Origin: Aquitalea magnusonii
GTDB lineage: Bacteria; Pseudomonadota; Gammaproteobacteria; Burkholderiales; Chromobacteriaceae
Length of the DNA: 64,000 nucleotides
Assembly: GCF_003202035.1 (NCBI RefSeq)
Contig: NZ_QJKC01000016.1
Coordinates: 34,601-98,600, forward strand
Direction of reading: 5' to 3'
Position 1 is the first letter of the stretch. Each line of letters starts with the position of its first letter. Below the pieces are notes generated by a model. The model was not told the origin of the DNA, ran no database searches, and worked only from the letters and a program-made list of their open reading frames with translations. Shown piece after piece: positions 28,642-39,063 of the stretch. The position numbers were made by a program, and so were the translations under genes.

Positions 28642-29931
28642 TCAACGCTTGTCGATGTCGACAATATCGCGGCGCGGGGCGCCGGTGTACAGCTGGCGCG
28701 GACGGCCGATCTTCATCGCCGGGTCACCGATCATTTCACTCCAGTGCGCGATCCAGCCCACGGTACGGGCCAGGGCGAAGATCGGGGTGAACATCGATAC
28801 CGGAATGCCGATGGCGGACAGCACGATACCCGAGTAGAAGTCCACGTTCGGGTACAGCTTGCGCTCGATGAAGTACGGATCTTCCAGGGCGATCTTTTCC
28901 AGCGCCATGGCCAGCTTGAACTTCGGATCGTTGTGCAGGCCCAGTTCGTTCAGCACTTCGTCGCAGGTGGTCTTCATGATGGCAGCGCGCGGGTCCATGT
29001 TCTTGTACACGCGGTGGCCGAAGCCCATCAGCTTGTAGCGCTTGTCCTTCACGCCTTGCATGAAGTCGGCCACGTTGTCCACGCTGCCGATTTCATCCAG
29101 CATCTTCAGCACGGCTTCGTTGGCGCCACCGTGGGACGGGCCCCACAGGCAGGCGATACCGGCGGCGATACATGCGAAGGGGTTGGCACCGGAGGAGCCG
29201 GCCAGACGCACGGTGGAGGTGGACGCGTTCTGCTCGTGGTCGGCGTGCAGGGTGAAGATGCGGTCCAGCGCGCGCGCCAGAACCGGGTTCACCTTGTACT
29301 CTTCACACGGGGTGGAGAACATCATGTGCAGGAAGTTTTCCGCATAGGTCAGGCCATTCTTCGGGTAGGAGAACGGCAGGCCCTTGTTGTAGCGGTAGGC
29401 TTGGGCAGCGATGGTCGGCAGCTTGGCCACCAGACGGTGGGCCGAGATGCGACGGTGCTCCGGATTGGTGATGTCCAGCGAGTCGTGGTAGAAGGCGGAC
29501 AGCGCGCCCACCACACCCACCATCACGGCCATCGGGTGTGCGTCACGACGGAAGCCCTTGAACAGGCTCATCAGCTGGTCGTGCAGCATGTTGTGGCGCA
29601 TCACGCCACGTTCGAATTCCTTGCGCTGTGCTGCAGTCGGCAGTTCGCCGTTCAGCAACAGGTAGCACACTTCCAGGTAATCGCTCTTTTCTGCCAGCTG
29701 TTCGATCGGATAGCCGCGGTAGTAGAGCTGACCCAGATCACCGTCGATGAAGGTGATGGCGGACTCGCAGCTGGCGGTGGCCAGGAAGCCCGGGTCAAAG
29801 GTAAACATGCCGGTTTTGGAGAAGGCACGGATATCGACGACATCCGGACCCAGAGTGCCGGACAGTACCGGCATTTCCAGGTTGTCCTTGCCCTCGTTGT
29901 AAGTGAGCGTCACTTTGCGGTTAGTTTCCAC
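28642..29931 (-). CDS. gltA: Citrate synthase
   Basis: 429 residues, the type II hexameric size. It condenses oxaloacetate with acetyl-CoA. Active-site segments include [20 protein letters not shown], the [15 protein letters not shown] stretch (His) and [13 protein letters not shown] (His; arginines bind the substrate). The gene follows sdhE after a 61-bp gap and is closed by its own terminator, so it may be co-transcribed with sdhCDAB-sdhE. Confidence 0.98.
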   Translation of the reverse strand: METNRKVTLTYNEGKDNLEMPVLSGTLGPDVVDIRAFSKTGMFTFDPGFLATASCESAITFIDGDLGQLYYRGYPIEQLAEKSDYLEVCYLLLNGELPTAAQRKEFERGVMRHNMLHDQLMSLFKGFRRDAHPMAVMVGVVGALSAFYHDSLDITNPEHRRISAHRLVAKLPTIAAQAYRYNKGLPFSYPKNGLTYAENFLHMMFSTPCEEYKVNPVLARALDRIFTLHADHEQNASTSTVRLAGSSGANPFACIAAGIACLWGPSHGGANEAVLKMLDEIGSVDNVADFMQGVKDKRYKLMGFGHRVYKNMDPRAAIMKTTCDEVLNELGLHNDPKFKLAMALEKIALEDPYFIERKLYPNVDFYSGIVLSAIGIPVSMFTPIFALARTVGWIAHWSEMIGDPAMKIGRPRQLYTGAPRRDIVDIDKR

Positions 29932-29992
29932 AGCAATACTCCCAGTCAGTTTTGTGGTGTTGTAATCGTTTTTGGGCCCTGCATCCTGCGGC

Positions 29993-30241
29993 TCAGACAG
30001 CCCGCAGGATCTCGATGATGGCGGCCTCTTCCGGATCGTCCAGGTCAGCCTTGCCGTTCACCACATCCAGAAAATCGGTGTCGGGCAAATCGAGAATACG
30101 CTTGTAGGCGTCGATCTCCGCCGGGGAGAGTGAATCGAAGCGCTGGGCAAAAAACCGCTCCAGCACCAGATCCAGCTCCAGCAAGCCCCGGCGGGACCGC
30201 CAGCGGATCCGTTTGAGTTCAATCGGATCGTAGGCGGTCAT
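29993..30241 (-). CDS. sdhE: Succinate dehydrogenase flavinylation factor SdhE
   Basis: 82 residues, matching SdhE/Sdh5/CptB-type proteins that help attach FAD to SdhA. The conserved RRGLLELD motif (RGxxE) is at residues 17-24, and a helical acidic region follows ([18 protein letters not shown]). The start overlaps the sdhB stop by 4 bp (ATGA), typical of this operon in betaproteobacteria. Confidence 0.95.
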   Translation of the reverse strand: MTAYDPIELKRIRWRSRRGLLELDLVLERFFAQRFDSLSPAEIDAYKRILDLPDTDFLDVVNGKADLDDPEEAAIIEILRAV

Positions 30242-30948
30242 ACTGCACGCTTGACCATCAGGTCCTTGATCTTGCCGATGGCCTTGGTCGGGTTCAGACC
30301 CTTGGGGCAGACATCAACACAATTCATGATGGTGTGACAACGGAACAGGCGGTACGGATCTTCCAGGTTGTCCAGACGCTCGTTGATGGCGGTGTCGCGG
30401 GTATCGGCAATGAAACGATAGGCTGCGAGCAGGCCGGCCGGGCCAACGAATTTGTCCGGGTTCCACCAGAACGACGGGCAGGACGTGGAGCAGCAGGCGC
30501 ACAGAATGCACTCGTACAGGCCGTTGAGTTCTTCACGGTCTTCCGGGCTTTGCAGGCGCTCGCGTTCCGGCGGCGGCGTGTCGTTGATCACATACGGCTT
30601 GATCGAGTGGTATTGCTTGAAGAACTGGGTCATGTCCACGATCAGGTCGCGCACCACCGGCAGGCCCGGCAGCGGGCGCAGCTCGATCGGTTGCTTCAGG
30701 TCGCGGAAATCGGTCAGACAGGCCAGGCCGTTCTTGCCATTGATGTTCATGGCATCCGAACCACACACGCCTTCGCGGCAGGAACGGCGGAAGGTGATGG
30801 TGTCATCCTTCACCTTCAGCTTGGTCAGCGCATCCAGCAACTTGCGGTCGGTGGAATCCAGCTCGACGCTGATGTCCTGCATGTAGGGCTTGGCATCCTT
30901 GTCCGGATCGTAACGATAGATGCGGAATTTGACGGTTTCAGTAGTCAT
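30238..30948 (-). CDS. sdhB: Succinate dehydrogenase iron-sulfur subunit
   Basis: 236 residues from [14 protein letters not shown] (an ATG three codons earlier is possible). It carries three Fe-S clusters that pass electrons from SdhA to quinone. The [2Fe-2S] Cys are in [12 protein letters not shown] and GLACLTD. The [4Fe-4S] and [3Fe-4S] ligands are in [16 protein letters not shown] and [15 protein letters not shown]. It starts 13 bp after sdhA. Confidence 0.98.
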   Translation of the reverse strand: MTTETVKFRIYRYDPDKDAKPYMQDISVELDSTDRKLLDALTKLKVKDDTITFRRSCREGVCGSDAMNINGKNGLACLTDFRDLKQPIELRPLPGLPVVRDLIVDMTQFFKQYHSIKPYVINDTPPPERERLQSPEDREELNGLYECILCACCSTSCPSFWWNPDKFVGPAGLLAAYRFIADTRDTAINERLDNLEDPYRLFRCHTIMNCVDVCPKGLNPTKAIGKIKDLMVKRAV

Positions 30949-30961
30949 CTTGTTCAAGCCC

Positions 30962-32734
30962 TTAGTAGGAACGGGTCTTCAGAGCGATGGTGTCGACAGT
31001 CAGCGGCTGCAGGTTCACCGGCTTGTATTGCAGACGGTTGCCGTCGCGCGACCACAGGGTGTGCTTCAGCCAGTTGGCATCATCACGACCGTTCGGGGTT
31101 TCCGGGGTATCCGGTGCATCGTCACGCACGTGGGCGCCACGCGATTCGGTCCGGGCATTGGCCGAGATCATGGTGGCCTTGGCCACTTCGATCAGGTTTT
31201 CCAGTTCCAGGGCTTCGATGCGGGCCATGTTGAATACGCTGGATTTGTCGGAAATTTCGGTCTGCTGAACCATCTTTTCCACTTCCAGAATCTTCTCAAC
31301 ACCCTCGGCCAGCATGTCCTTGAAACGGAACACGCCGCAGTGCGCCTGCATGGTGCGCTGCATGGCGGTACGGGCGTCGTTGACGGCCACACCGTTGGTC
31401 TGCTTGTTCAGGCGTTCCACGCGGGCAACCGAGCGTTCGACATCGGCGGTAGCCAGTTCCGGCAGTTCCAGCGGCTGGGCCTTGATGAAGTCGATCATCG
31501 AGTTGGCCGAGCTCTTGCCGAAGACCAGCAGGTCGAGCAGGGAGTTGGTCCCCAGGCGGTTGGCACCGTGCACCGAGGCGCAAGCGCATTCGCCGGCAGC
31601 GTAGAAACCATTGACCGGCTTGCCATCCACCACCACTTCGCCGTGGTAGTTGGTGGGGATGCCACCCATCTGGTAGTGACAGGTCGGCACCACCGGGATC
31701 GGGGCCTTGATCGGGTCCACACCGGCAAACTTGATGGAGATTTCACGGATGCCCGGCAGCTTGGACATGATCACTTCGGGGTCGAGGTGAGTGATGTCCA
31801 GCAGCACGTGATCCTTGTTCGGGCCGCAACCGCGACCTTCGTTGATCTCGGTCACCATGGCGCGGGAGACCACGTCACGCGAAGCCAGATCCTTGGCATT
31901 CGGTGCATAGCGTTCCATGAAGCGTTCACCTGCGCTGTTACGCAGAATGCCGCCTTCACCACGCACACCTTCGGTAATCAGTACACCGGCACCGGCCACG
32001 CCGGTGGGGTGGAATTGCCAGAATTCCATGTCTTCCAGCGGGATGCCGGCGCGTGCGGCCATACCCAGGCCATCACCGGTATTGATGAAGGCATTGGTGG
32101 AAGAAGCGTAGATACGACCGGCGCCGCCAGTGGCAAACAGGGTGGCCTTGGCCTGGAATACCACGATTTCCGAGGTTTCCATTTCCATGGCAATCACGCC
32201 CTGCACATTGCCGTCTGCATCGCGGATCAGGTCCAGCGCCATCCATTCCACAAAGAAGTGGGTGTTGGCACGGACATTGCGCTGGTACAGCGCGTGCAGC
32301 ATGGCATGACCGGTACGGTCGGCGGCAGCACAGGCGCGACGCACCGGCTTTTCGCCAAAATTGGACATGTGGCCGCCAAACGGACGCTGGTAGATGGTGC
32401 CATCAGCGTTACGGTCGAACGGCATGCCGTAGTGTTCCAGCTCGGTCACCACCTTCGGTGCCTCGCGGCACATGAATTCGATGGCATCCTGGTCGCCCAG
32501 CCAGTCCGACCCCTTGACGGTGTCGTACATATGCCAGGTCCAGTGATCTTCCTCGGAATTACCCAGCGAGGCGGATACACCGCCCTGTGCCGCCACGGTG
32601 TGGGAGCGGGTGGGGAATACCTTGGACAGTACGGCAGTCTTCAGGCCAGCTTCGGACAGCTGCAGGGCGGCACGCATGCCGGCACCACCTGCGCCAACGA
32701 TTACTGCATCAAAATGACGAACAGGTACGCCCAT
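30962..32734 (-). CDS. sdhA: Succinate dehydrogenase flavoprotein subunit
   Basis: 590 residues. The N-terminal Rossmann motif [16 protein letters not shown] binds FAD, and the covalent FAD His is His45 in SHTVAAQGG. Active-site segments [20 protein letters not shown] and [16 protein letters not shown] (substrate His and Arg) are intact. The start overlaps the sdhD stop by one base. Confidence 0.99.
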   Translation of the reverse strand: MGVPVRHFDAVIVGAGGAGMRAALQLSEAGLKTAVLSKVFPTRSHTVAAQGGVSASLGNSEEDHWTWHMYDTVKGSDWLGDQDAIEFMCREAPKVVTELEHYGMPFDRNADGTIYQRPFGGHMSNFGEKPVRRACAAADRTGHAMLHALYQRNVRANTHFFVEWMALDLIRDADGNVQGVIAMEMETSEIVVFQAKATLFATGGAGRIYASSTNAFINTGDGLGMAARAGIPLEDMEFWQFHPTGVAGAGVLITEGVRGEGGILRNSAGERFMERYAPNAKDLASRDVVSRAMVTEINEGRGCGPNKDHVLLDITHLDPEVIMSKLPGIREISIKFAGVDPIKAPIPVVPTCHYQMGGIPTNYHGEVVVDGKPVNGFYAAGECACASVHGANRLGTNSLLDLLVFGKSSANSMIDFIKAQPLELPELATADVERSVARVERLNKQTNGVAVNDARTAMQRTMQAHCGVFRFKDMLAEGVEKILEVEKMVQQTEISDKSSVFNMARIEALELENLIEVAKATMISANARTESRGAHVRDDAPDTPETPNGRDDANWLKHTLWSRDGNRLQYKPVNLQPLTVDTIALKTRSY

Positions 32735-33078
32735 TACAGCCCCCAGACAACTTTAACGGAATAGATGAAACAGGACACAAGCCACACGATGGTGAAGGCA
32801 TGCAGCGCCAGGCGCAGGCCGGTGGGCTTGATGTAGTCCATCCACACATCGCGAATGCCCACCCATACGTGCAGGAACACTGCCAGCAAGGTGGTCTGGG
32901 TCAATACCTGCACCCAGGTTTGTGCGAAGAAGTCTTTCCAGCCGGCATAGCTGGACGGCATGGTCAGCAGGAACAGTGCCAGCGCTACGGTATAGATCAC
33001 CATGATGGTGGCCGTCACGCGCTGCATGACCCAGTCGCGCAAACCGTAGTGAGCGCCGATGACAGAGCGGTTTACCAT
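32734..33078 (-). CDS. sdhD: Succinate dehydrogenase membrane anchor SdhD
   Basis: 114 residues with three membrane helices. The [10 protein letters not shown] and [16 protein letters not shown] segments match SdhD; the latter carries the conserved haem/quinone-region His-Asp-Tyr pattern. It overlaps the sdhC stop by 7 bp. Confidence 0.96.
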   Translation of the reverse strand: MVNRSVIGAHYGLRDWVMQRVTATIMVIYTVALALFLLTMPSSYAGWKDFFAQTWVQVLTQTTLLAVFLHVWVGIRDVWMDYIKPTGLRLALHAFTIVWLVSCFIYSVKVVWGL

Positions 33079-33446
33079 AGAGCTACTCCCAGAATCAGAG
33101 TCAGGGCCAGGCTAACCACCACCACAGTCTTGGCGGTAGCACGGGCGGTTTGCAGTTCCAGACCCTTATGGATATCCAGGAACAGGAAACGGATACCGGC
33201 ACAGAAGTGATGCATGTAGGCCCACAACAAGCCGATGAGGATGATCTTCATCAGCGGATGCGCGACTACGGCACGGTAGGTTTCAAAGGACTCTGCTGAA
33301 CTGAGCGAACCATGAAGGAGGTAGATCAACAGCGGGAGGGAAAAGAAGAGCGCCACACCACTGACCCGGTGCAAGATCGAGACGATGCCCGGGATGGGCA
33401 GTCTGATCGTGGCCAGATCCAGGTGCTTCGGTCGTTGCTTCTGCAT
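33072..33446 (-). CDS. sdhC: Succinate dehydrogenase cytochrome b556 subunit SdhC
   Basis: 124 residues from MQKQRPKHLDLATIRLPIPG; the in-frame upstream extension has no coding character. Three membrane helices are visible. SILHRVSGVALFFSLPLLIY is the family signature (quinone-site Ser and Arg), and HHFCAGIRFLFLDIHKG carries the haem-ligand His region. It is the first gene of the sdhCDAB operon. Confidence 0.96.
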   Translation of the reverse strand: MQKQRPKHLDLATIRLPIPGIVSILHRVSGVALFFSLPLLIYLLHGSLSSAESFETYRAVVAHPLMKIILIGLLWAYMHHFCAGIRFLFLDIHKGLELQTARATAKTVVVVSLALTLILGVALW

Positions 33447-33670
33447 ATGGCTTCCTTGGATGTATTTGAACCAAGTGGTTATCTCCGGGCCCCTGTCTGG
33501 AAGCCCGCCTGAAAGGTCCGCCCTTGTAAAAACCGGGTGGTCCCTCTCAATACTGAACATCATGCTGCCCGATGCTGCAGGGCAATATGATCTGGAAATT
33601 CTAGCAAAAATCACCTGCCTGCTGCCCGTTTTTTGCCGGACAAGCGACATTTCCATGCTGGCAGGCGACA

Positions 33671-34405
33671 TCAGCAGCTCTTTTGCAGCAGCGCCAGATC
33701 ACGACTCAGGCAGTAGCGCTGCCGCCATTCAACCCGCTCACCAACTGACGAAAAGGTCAGTCTGAGCACACTCAGTACCGGCTCTTCCAGTGCGGCACCG
33801 GACAAGCCCAGCAAACTCGCATCTTCGCGCGGCAACATGACAGCACGGTACTGCTCGCGACTTTCCACCACACGCACACCAAAACGCTGTTGCAAGGTGG
33901 CGTAAACACCGGTACCCGAACGAAACCAGCGCGCCTCCATACCGTCGAAACGCTCGGCCGGCAGATAGGCCTCATCCAGCGCCACCGGCCTGCCCTGCCC
34001 GCGCCACAACTGACGCACCCGAAACATCGGCGCATGCCGCCGCAGCTGCAGCGCCACCGCCATGTCATCGCTGGCATTCATGCGCGAAATGGCCAGAAAC
34101 TCACAACTAAGCCGGTCCGGCATTTCATCGAACACCCCGGGCGACTGCAACAGGGCGCTTCCCCAGTCGCTGAGCACCGGAGACACAAACGTCCCCTTGC
34201 CCTGCTGTCGGTATAGCAAGCCATCCGCCACCAGTTCGCTCAGCGCCTTGCGTACCGTTCCCTGGCTCACCGACATCTCTGCGGCCAGATCCCATTCACT
34301 GGGCAAGGCATCATGCTCCAGCCATTCGCCTTCGGCGATACGGCGCAGCAAAAACTGCTTGATCTGCACATAAAGCGGCTGACGACGCGGAGCATTAGCA
34401 ATCAT
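33671..34405 (-). CDS. GntR/HutC family transcriptional regulator
   Basis: About 244 residues from MIANAPRRQPLYVQIKQF (upstream ATGs at 34420 and 34435 are possible). The N-terminal winged HTH has the GntR pattern LPSEWDLAAEMSVSQGTVRK, followed by LSELVADGLLYRQQGKGTFV. The C-terminal UTRA ligand domain follows (about 95-240), placing it in the HutC subfamily. It lies between sdhC (downstream, same strand) and mdh (divergent), with a palindromic operator candidate upstream. A role in TCA-cycle control is therefore likely, but this rests on context. Confidence 0.9.
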   Translation of the reverse strand: MIANAPRRQPLYVQIKQFLLRRIAEGEWLEHDALPSEWDLAAEMSVSQGTVRKALSELVADGLLYRQQGKGTFVSPVLSDWGSALLQSPGVFDEMPDRLSCEFLAISRMNASDDMAVALQLRRHAPMFRVRQLWRGQGRPVALDEAYLPAERFDGMEARWFRSGTGVYATLQQRFGVRVVESREQYRAVMLPREDASLLGLSGAALEEPVLSVLRLTFSSVGERVEWRQRYCLSRDLALLQKSC

Positions 34406-34446
34406 GTAGTGGCTTTGTATCATCAAATAAATCAAGCGTAAAGGGA

Positions 34447-34462
34447 TGTCTTATATAAGACA
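34447..34462. promoter_or_regulatory. Palindromic operator candidate between the GntR gene and mdh
   Basis: TGTCTTATATAAGACA is a perfect 16-bp palindrome of the GT-N-TA...TA-N-AC type favoured by HutC-class GntR proteins. A further inverted half-site, AAGACAT (34464-34470), pairs with the same left arm and forms a second overlapping dyad. The site lies about 42 bp upstream of the GntR start and 148 bp upstream of mdh. Confidence 0.6.
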
Positions 34463-34609
34463 CAAGACATCAGGCAGCTTATCAGAATTTCTGATGGGGA
34501 ATCCAGCCCCACATGGTCTACACTCCGTGATACACTCGCTTCACACTTATAGTGCAGAGCAACATCTGCAATTTGAGACAGTCTCGGATATCTAAAGGAG
34601 AGTCCACCA

Positions 34610-35590
34610 ATGAAAGCTCCCGTTCGCGTTGCCGTTACCGGCGCTGCTGGTCAGATTGGCTACAGCCTGCTGTTCCGTATCGCCAGTGGTGAAATGCTGG
34701 GCAAAGACCAGCCGGTCATCCTGCAACTGCTCGACCTGCCGCAAGCCCAGACCGCCGTTAAGGGCGTGATGATGGAACTGGAAGACTGTGCCTTCCCGCT
34801 GCTGGCCGGCATGGTTGCCACCGACGATCCGAACGTCGCTTTCAAGGACGCTCAAGTTGCCCTGCTGGTGGGCGCCCGTCCGCGTAGCAAAGGCATGGAA
34901 CGCAAGGACCTGCTGGAAGCCAACGGCGCCATCTTCACCGTTCAGGGCAAGGCACTGAACGACCACGCCGACCGCAATGTGCGCGTTCTGGTGGTTGGCA
35001 ACCCGGCCAACACCAATGCCTGGATCGCCATGAAGAGCGCTCCGGACCTGAACCCGAAAAATTTCACCGCCATGTTGCGTCTGGACCACAACCGCGCCCT
35101 GTCGCAGATCGCTGCCAAGACTGGCAAGCCGGTTGCGTCGATCAAGGACCTGGCGGTATGGGGCAACCACTCGCCGACCATGTACGCCGACTACCGCTTC
35201 GCCACCATCGATGGCCAGTCGGTAAAAGCCATGATCAACGACGAAGCCTGGAACCGTGACGTATTCCTGCCGACCGTGGGCAAGCGTGGCGCCGCCATCA
35301 TCGAAGCACGTGGCCTGTCCTCGGCTGCTTCTGCTGCCAACGCCGCCATCGACCACATCCACGACTGGGTGCTGGGCAGCAATGGCAAGTGGGTGACCAT
35401 GGGCATTCCGTCCGACGGTTCCTACGGCATTCCGGAAGGCGTGATGTACGGCTTCCCGGTTGTATGCGAAAATGGTGAATACAAGATTGTCCAAGGTCTG
35501 GAAGTGGACGAGTTCAGCCGCGAACGCATGAACTTCACCCTGGCCGAGCTGGAAGAAGAGCGCGCAGCTGTCGCTCACCTGTTTGGCTAA
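34610..35590 (+). CDS. mdh: Malate dehydrogenase
   Basis: 326 residues, the MDH type 2 length common in betaproteobacteria. It oxidises malate to oxaloacetate with NAD+. The Rossmann motif is [36 protein letters not shown] and [12 protein letters not shown] carry the substrate Arg and the Asp. The catalytic His is in [23 protein letters not shown] precedes the ATG. It is monocistronic, with a terminator directly after the stop. Confidence 0.98.
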   Translation: MKAPVRVAVTGAAGQIGYSLLFRIASGEMLGKDQPVILQLLDLPQAQTAVKGVMMELEDCAFPLLAGMVATDDPNVAFKDAQVALLVGARPRSKGMERKDLLEANGAIFTVQGKALNDHADRNVRVLVVGNPANTNAWIAMKSAPDLNPKNFTAMLRLDHNRALSQIAAKTGKPVASIKDLAVWGNHSPTMYADYRFATIDGQSVKAMINDEAWNRDVFLPTVGKRGAAIIEARGLSSAASAANAAIDHIHDWVLGSNGKWVTMGIPSDGSYGIPEGVMYGFPVVCENGEYKIVQGLEVDEFSRERMNFTLAELEEERAAVAHLFG

Positions 35591-35608
35591 GCCTTAGCCA
35601 GATCAGCG

Positions 35609-35635
35609 AAAAGCGCACCAACTGGTGCGCTTTTT
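35609..35635 (+). terminator. Rho-independent terminator of mdh
   Basis: AAAGCGCACCA, a two-base loop, TGGTGCGCTTTTT. It is a 9-bp perfect stem with T-run, 18 bp after the stop. Confidence 0.92.
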
Positions 35636-35700
35636 GTGTTTGATCAATACCGCCAAGCATATTTGAATTTACTAATACAGACTGCCACTGGAGCAAGAGC

Positions 35701-36808
35701 ATGATTGAAGTCGAAGTCCTGAACCAGATCGCGGCCACGATTGAAAACCTGGCCGAGCGCGCCACCGATATTCGGGGGTATCTTTGACTACGACGGCAAA
35801 AAAGACCGTCTGGAAGAAGTAAGCCGCCTCACTGAAGATTCCGATATCTGGAACGACCCCAAGCGCGCCCAGGAACTGGGCCGCGAACGCAAGCAACTGG
35901 AAGATGTGGTCCTGGTGCTGGACAGCATCAACGCCAGCATCGCCGATGCGCGCGAACTGCTGGAAATGGGCAAGAGCGAAGAGGATGACGAAACCATTCT
36001 CGCCGTGAAAGCCGACATGGAGGAAGTCGAGGCCAAGGTAGCCAAGATGGAATTCCGCCGCATGTTCCACGACCCGATGGATCCCAACAACTGCTTCCTG
36101 GACATCCAGGCCGGCGCCGGTGGCACCGAGGCGCAGGACTGGGCCGGCATGCTGTTGCGCATGTACACCCGCTATGCCGAACGCAAGGGCTTCAAGGTAG
36201 ATGTGCTGGAAGTATCCGAAGGCGAAGTGGCCGGCATCAGCAGTGCCACGCTGAAGATCGAAGGCGAATACGCCTACGGCCTGCTGCGTACCGAAGTGGG
36301 CGTACACCGCCTGGTGCGCGTGTCGCCGTTCGACTCCAATGCCCGCCGTCACACCTCCTTCTCCTCGGTATTCGTCTACCCGGAAGTGGACGACAGCTTT
36401 GAGATCGACATCAACCCGGCCGATTTGCGTATCGACACCTACCGCGCCTCCGGTGCCGGTGGTCAGCACATCAACAAGACCGACTCGGCCGTGCGTATCA
36501 CCCACTTGCCCACCAATACCGTGGTGCAGTGCCAGAACGACCGCTCGCAGCACCGCAACCGCGATGAAGCCATGCAGATGCTGCGCGCCAAGCTGTACGA
36601 GCTGGAACTGAAAAAGCGCAACGAGGCCAAGCAGGCGCTGGAAGACACCAAGACCGACGTGGGTTGGGGTCACCAGATCCGCTCCTATGTGTTCGACCAG
36701 TCGCGCATCAAGGACCTGCGTACCAGCTATGAAGTGGGCAATATCAAGGGCGTCATGGATGGCGACCTGGACGGCTTTATCGAAGCCAGTCTGAAACAGG
36801 GCGTGTAA
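35701..36808 (+). CDS. prfB: Peptide chain release factor 2 (programmed +1 frameshift)
   Basis: RF2 reads UGA and UAA stops. The ATG at 35701 (GGAG upstream) opens a 28-codon frame ending at an in-frame TGA (35785-35787). The sequence there is GGGGGTATCTTTGAC, the classic RF2 recoding site: an SD-like GGGGG, slippery CTT and the TGA stop. A +1 shift continues into the 340-codon main frame, giving about 368 residues. The stop-recognition tripeptide SPF ([11 protein letters not shown]) and the catalytic GGQ ([12 protein letters not shown]) are present. This is autoregulated in known bacteria: low RF2 favours the shift. It lies upstream of lysS, as in E. coli. Confidence 0.96.
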
Positions 36809-36930
36809 ACGTCCGGGCCGGCAGCTGCTGCCGGCCTGCATTACAGCAGCGTAAAACCTTAATTGTTGGCCGATGAGGCCTGGCGGGGGAATGGCCCCCT
36901 GCCCTTACCGCAGTAGTCAACGGAGTCATC

Positions 36931-38439
36931 ATGTCTGAACGTGAACAAGCATCATCCCTGAGTCAGGACGAAAACCAGATCATGGCGGAACGCCGCCAGA
37001 AGCTGAAGAGCATCCGCGAAAAACGCGTCGCTTTCCCCAACGATTTCAAACGCAGCCACTTTGCCAAGGATCTGCAGGAAAAACACGCGGGTAAAGACAA
37101 GGAAGCTCTGGAAGCCGAGAAGATCGAGGTTGCCGTTGCCGGCCGCATGATGCTGAAGCGCGTCATGGGCAAGGCCAGCTTTGCCACCCTGCAGGATGGC
37201 AGTGGCCGCATCCAGGCCTACATCGCCAACGATGGTGTCGGCGAAGCCGAACATGCCGAGTTCAAGCACTTCGATCTGGGCGACATCATCGCCATCCGCG
37301 GCGTGCTGTTCAAGACCAAGACCGGCGAACTGACGGTACAGGCCAGCGAAGTGCGCCTGCTGTCCAAAAACATCCGTCCGCTGCCGGAAAAATTCCACGG
37401 CATGACCGATCAGGAACAAAAATACCGTCAGCGCTACGCTGACCTGATCATGAGCGAAGACAGCCGCAACACCTTCATCAAGCGCTCGCAGATCGTGCAG
37501 AAGATCCGCGACGTGATGGTGAGCGAAGGCTATCTGGAAGTGGAAACGCCGATGATGCACCCCATCCCGGGCGGCGCCACGGCCAAACCCTTCGTGACTC
37601 ACCACAACGCGCTGGACATGCCGCTCTACCTGCGTATTGCGCCGGAACTGTATCTGAAACGTCTGGTAGTGGGTGGCCTGGAGCGCGTGTTCGAGATCAA
37701 CCGTAACTTCCGTAACGAGGGGATGAGCACACGCCACAACCCCGAGTTCACCATGATCGAGTTTTACGAAGCCTACAGCGATTACCAGCGCATGATGGAG
37801 ATGACCGAAAACATCATCCGTCGCTGTGCCGAAACCGTCTGCGGCAGCACCACCATCAGCTACAACGGCAAGGAAGTGGAACTGGGCAAACCCTTCGACC
37901 GCTTCACCATTGTTGGTGCCATCAAGCACTACAACCCGCAATACACCGATGAGCAACTGGCCGACGCCGCCTGGGTGGCCAGCGAAATCAAGCGCCTGGG
38001 TGGCAAGCTGCCGCCGGCACCGGGCCTGGGCAGCCTGCAACTGGCCTTGTTTGAAGAATGTGCCGAAGGCCAGCTGTGGAACCCGACCTTCATCATCGAC
38101 TACCCGGTGGAAGTGTCCCCGCTGGCCCGTGGCTCGGATGCCGACCCGTCCATCACCGAGCGCTTCGAGCTGTTCATCGTCGGCCGCGAACATGCCAACG
38201 GCTACTCCGAGTTGAACGACCCGGAAGACCAGGCCGCGCGCTTCCTGTCGCAAGTAGCCCAGAAGGACGCCGGCGACGACGAAGCCATGCACTATGACGC
38301 CGACTACATCCGCGCCATGGAATACGGCCTGCCGCCCACCGGTGGCTGCGGCATCGGCATTGACCGTCTGGTCATGCTGCTGACTGACGCCCCGTCCATT
38401 CGCGACGTTATCCTGTTCCCGCAGATGCGTCCGGAATAA
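36931..38439 (+). CDS. lysS: Lysyl-tRNA synthetase, class II
   Basis: 502 residues. The N-terminal OB-fold anticodon domain (about 60-150) includes [20 protein letters not shown]. The class II catalytic domain has motif 1 near [20 protein letters not shown], motif 2 [20 protein letters not shown] and motif 3 [20 protein letters not shown]. It joins Lys to tRNA-Lys. The Tn7-like element inserts 24 bp after its TAA, so the gene is intact but its native terminator is displaced. Confidence 0.98.
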   Translation: MSEREQASSLSQDENQIMAERRQKLKSIREKRVAFPNDFKRSHFAKDLQEKHAGKDKEALEAEKIEVAVAGRMMLKRVMGKASFATLQDGSGRIQAYIANDGVGEAEHAEFKHFDLGDIIAIRGVLFKTKTGELTVQASEVRLLSKNIRPLPEKFHGMTDQEQKYRQRYADLIMSEDSRNTFIKRSQIVQKIRDVMVSEGYLEVETPMMHPIPGGATAKPFVTHHNALDMPLYLRIAPELYLKRLVVGGLERVFEINRNFRNEGMSTRHNPEFTMIEFYEAYSDYQRMMEMTENIIRRCAETVCGSTTISYNGKEVELGKPFDRFTIVGAIKHYNPQYTDEQLADAAWVASEIKRLGGKLPPAPGLGSLQLALFEECAEGQLWNPTFIIDYPVEVSPLARGSDADPSITERFELFIVGREHANGYSELNDPEDQAARFLSQVAQKDAGDDEAMHYDADYIRAMEYGLPPTGGCGIGIDRLVMLLTDAPSIRDVILFPQMRPE

Positions 38440-38458
38440 ACTGCCGCTGACGCAGTAG

Positions 38459-38463
38459 GTTGC
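38459..38463. repeat. Target-site duplication, lysS-proximal copy
   Basis: GTTGC immediately before the TGT end of the element, identical to the 5 bp after its other end. Five bases is the Tn7 family duplication length. Confidence 0.92.
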
Positions 38464-38512
38464 TGTAGGTTTGCAGAGTTGATGCAAATTTTCAGCATTT
38501 AGGTGAAAAACC
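38464..38512 (+). repeat. tns-proximal transposon end with TnsB-site-like repeats
   Basis: The terminal inverted repeat (38464-38480) opens a first site, TTTGCAGAGTTGATGCAAATT (38470-38490 overall). A second lies directly next to it, CAGCATTTAGGTGAAAAACC (38493-38512). They share the TGCAG...TT...GTGAAAAAC pattern seen three times in the other end. Closely packed sites are what Tn7's tns-proximal (right) end shows. A third, degenerate site may follow near 38512-38530. Confidence 0.75.
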
Positions 38513-38524
38513 GAGTGCTTGCTC

Positions 38525-38558
38525 AAAAAAAGCCCCGATTTTAAATCGGGGCTTTTTT
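38525..38558. terminator. Transposon-borne bidirectional terminator just inside the end
   Basis: AAAAAAAGCCCCGATTT and AAATCGGGGCTTTTTTA form a long AT-flanked hairpin, with A- and T-tracts on both sides. It lies 86 bp after the lysS stop and inside the element, where it can end lysS transcripts and shield the tns genes. Confidence 0.92.
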
Positions 38559-39063
38559 ATTTATATTACTCCTTATCCATCAATCCGGGCATATTCAAAT
38601 TAGCCAACATGTATATTGGTCGAATTTCTGACTTTTTTTGTATCACAATACTAATTTTTTTATTTCACAATATCGTCAGAAATATGTTCTGTCAGTCAAA
38701 ATTGAAATATTTTAATTGGAAATATTTGCTGTAACGTCTAATATATTCCACCTGAAAAATCCCCGAATATAGCTACTATACAATTTGAAGCCACGCATCA
38801 ATAACGGAGGAGATCCATTAGCGCAATAAAGGAATCTGCGAAACCTTTCCAGCTGACAAACAAGAAAAGGGTAGGTGCTTTCGCACCTACCCTCACTTGA
38901 TCCTTTAGGAATACGAGCAGAACTCGATACATAAAGGGCCTTCGACAAGCCAAGTATCGTTCCCTCTCCCCCTAAGGTCAAGCTCCGTTTGTCTTTTTAA
39001 AGCGAACTCGTTGTGCCGAGAGGTACGGTCACGTCCTCTCGCCGACGAAATCGGAGAGAAATC
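38559..39063. other. AT-rich non-coding leader between transposon end and tnsA
   Basis: About 500 bp with no convincing protein gene. The first 200 bp are markedly AT-rich (38580-38780) and unlike the flanking chromosome. A stable hairpin follows at 38869-38892. Another (CGAGAGG...CCTCTCG, about 39018-39042) lies immediately before the tnsA ribosome site (GGAGAG). An 89-codon minus-strand ORF (38712-38981) crosses the hairpin and lacks a clear ribosome site, so I do not call it. Confidence 0.55.
38860..38892 (-). terminator. GNRA-capped hairpin, terminator-like on the minus strand
   Basis: GGGTAGGTGC and GCACCTACCC form a perfect 10-bp stem. On the minus strand the loop is GAAA (a GNRA tetraloop) and TTTTCTTG follows, as in an intrinsic terminator. 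On the plus strand there is no T-run. This suggests a short minus-strand transcript from the tnsA upstream region. Confidence 0.5.

Noticed and set aside
38712..38981. 89-codon minus-strand ORF in the transposon leader
   Set aside because: No clear ribosome site, Ser/Arg-rich composition, and it reads through a terminator-like hairpin.
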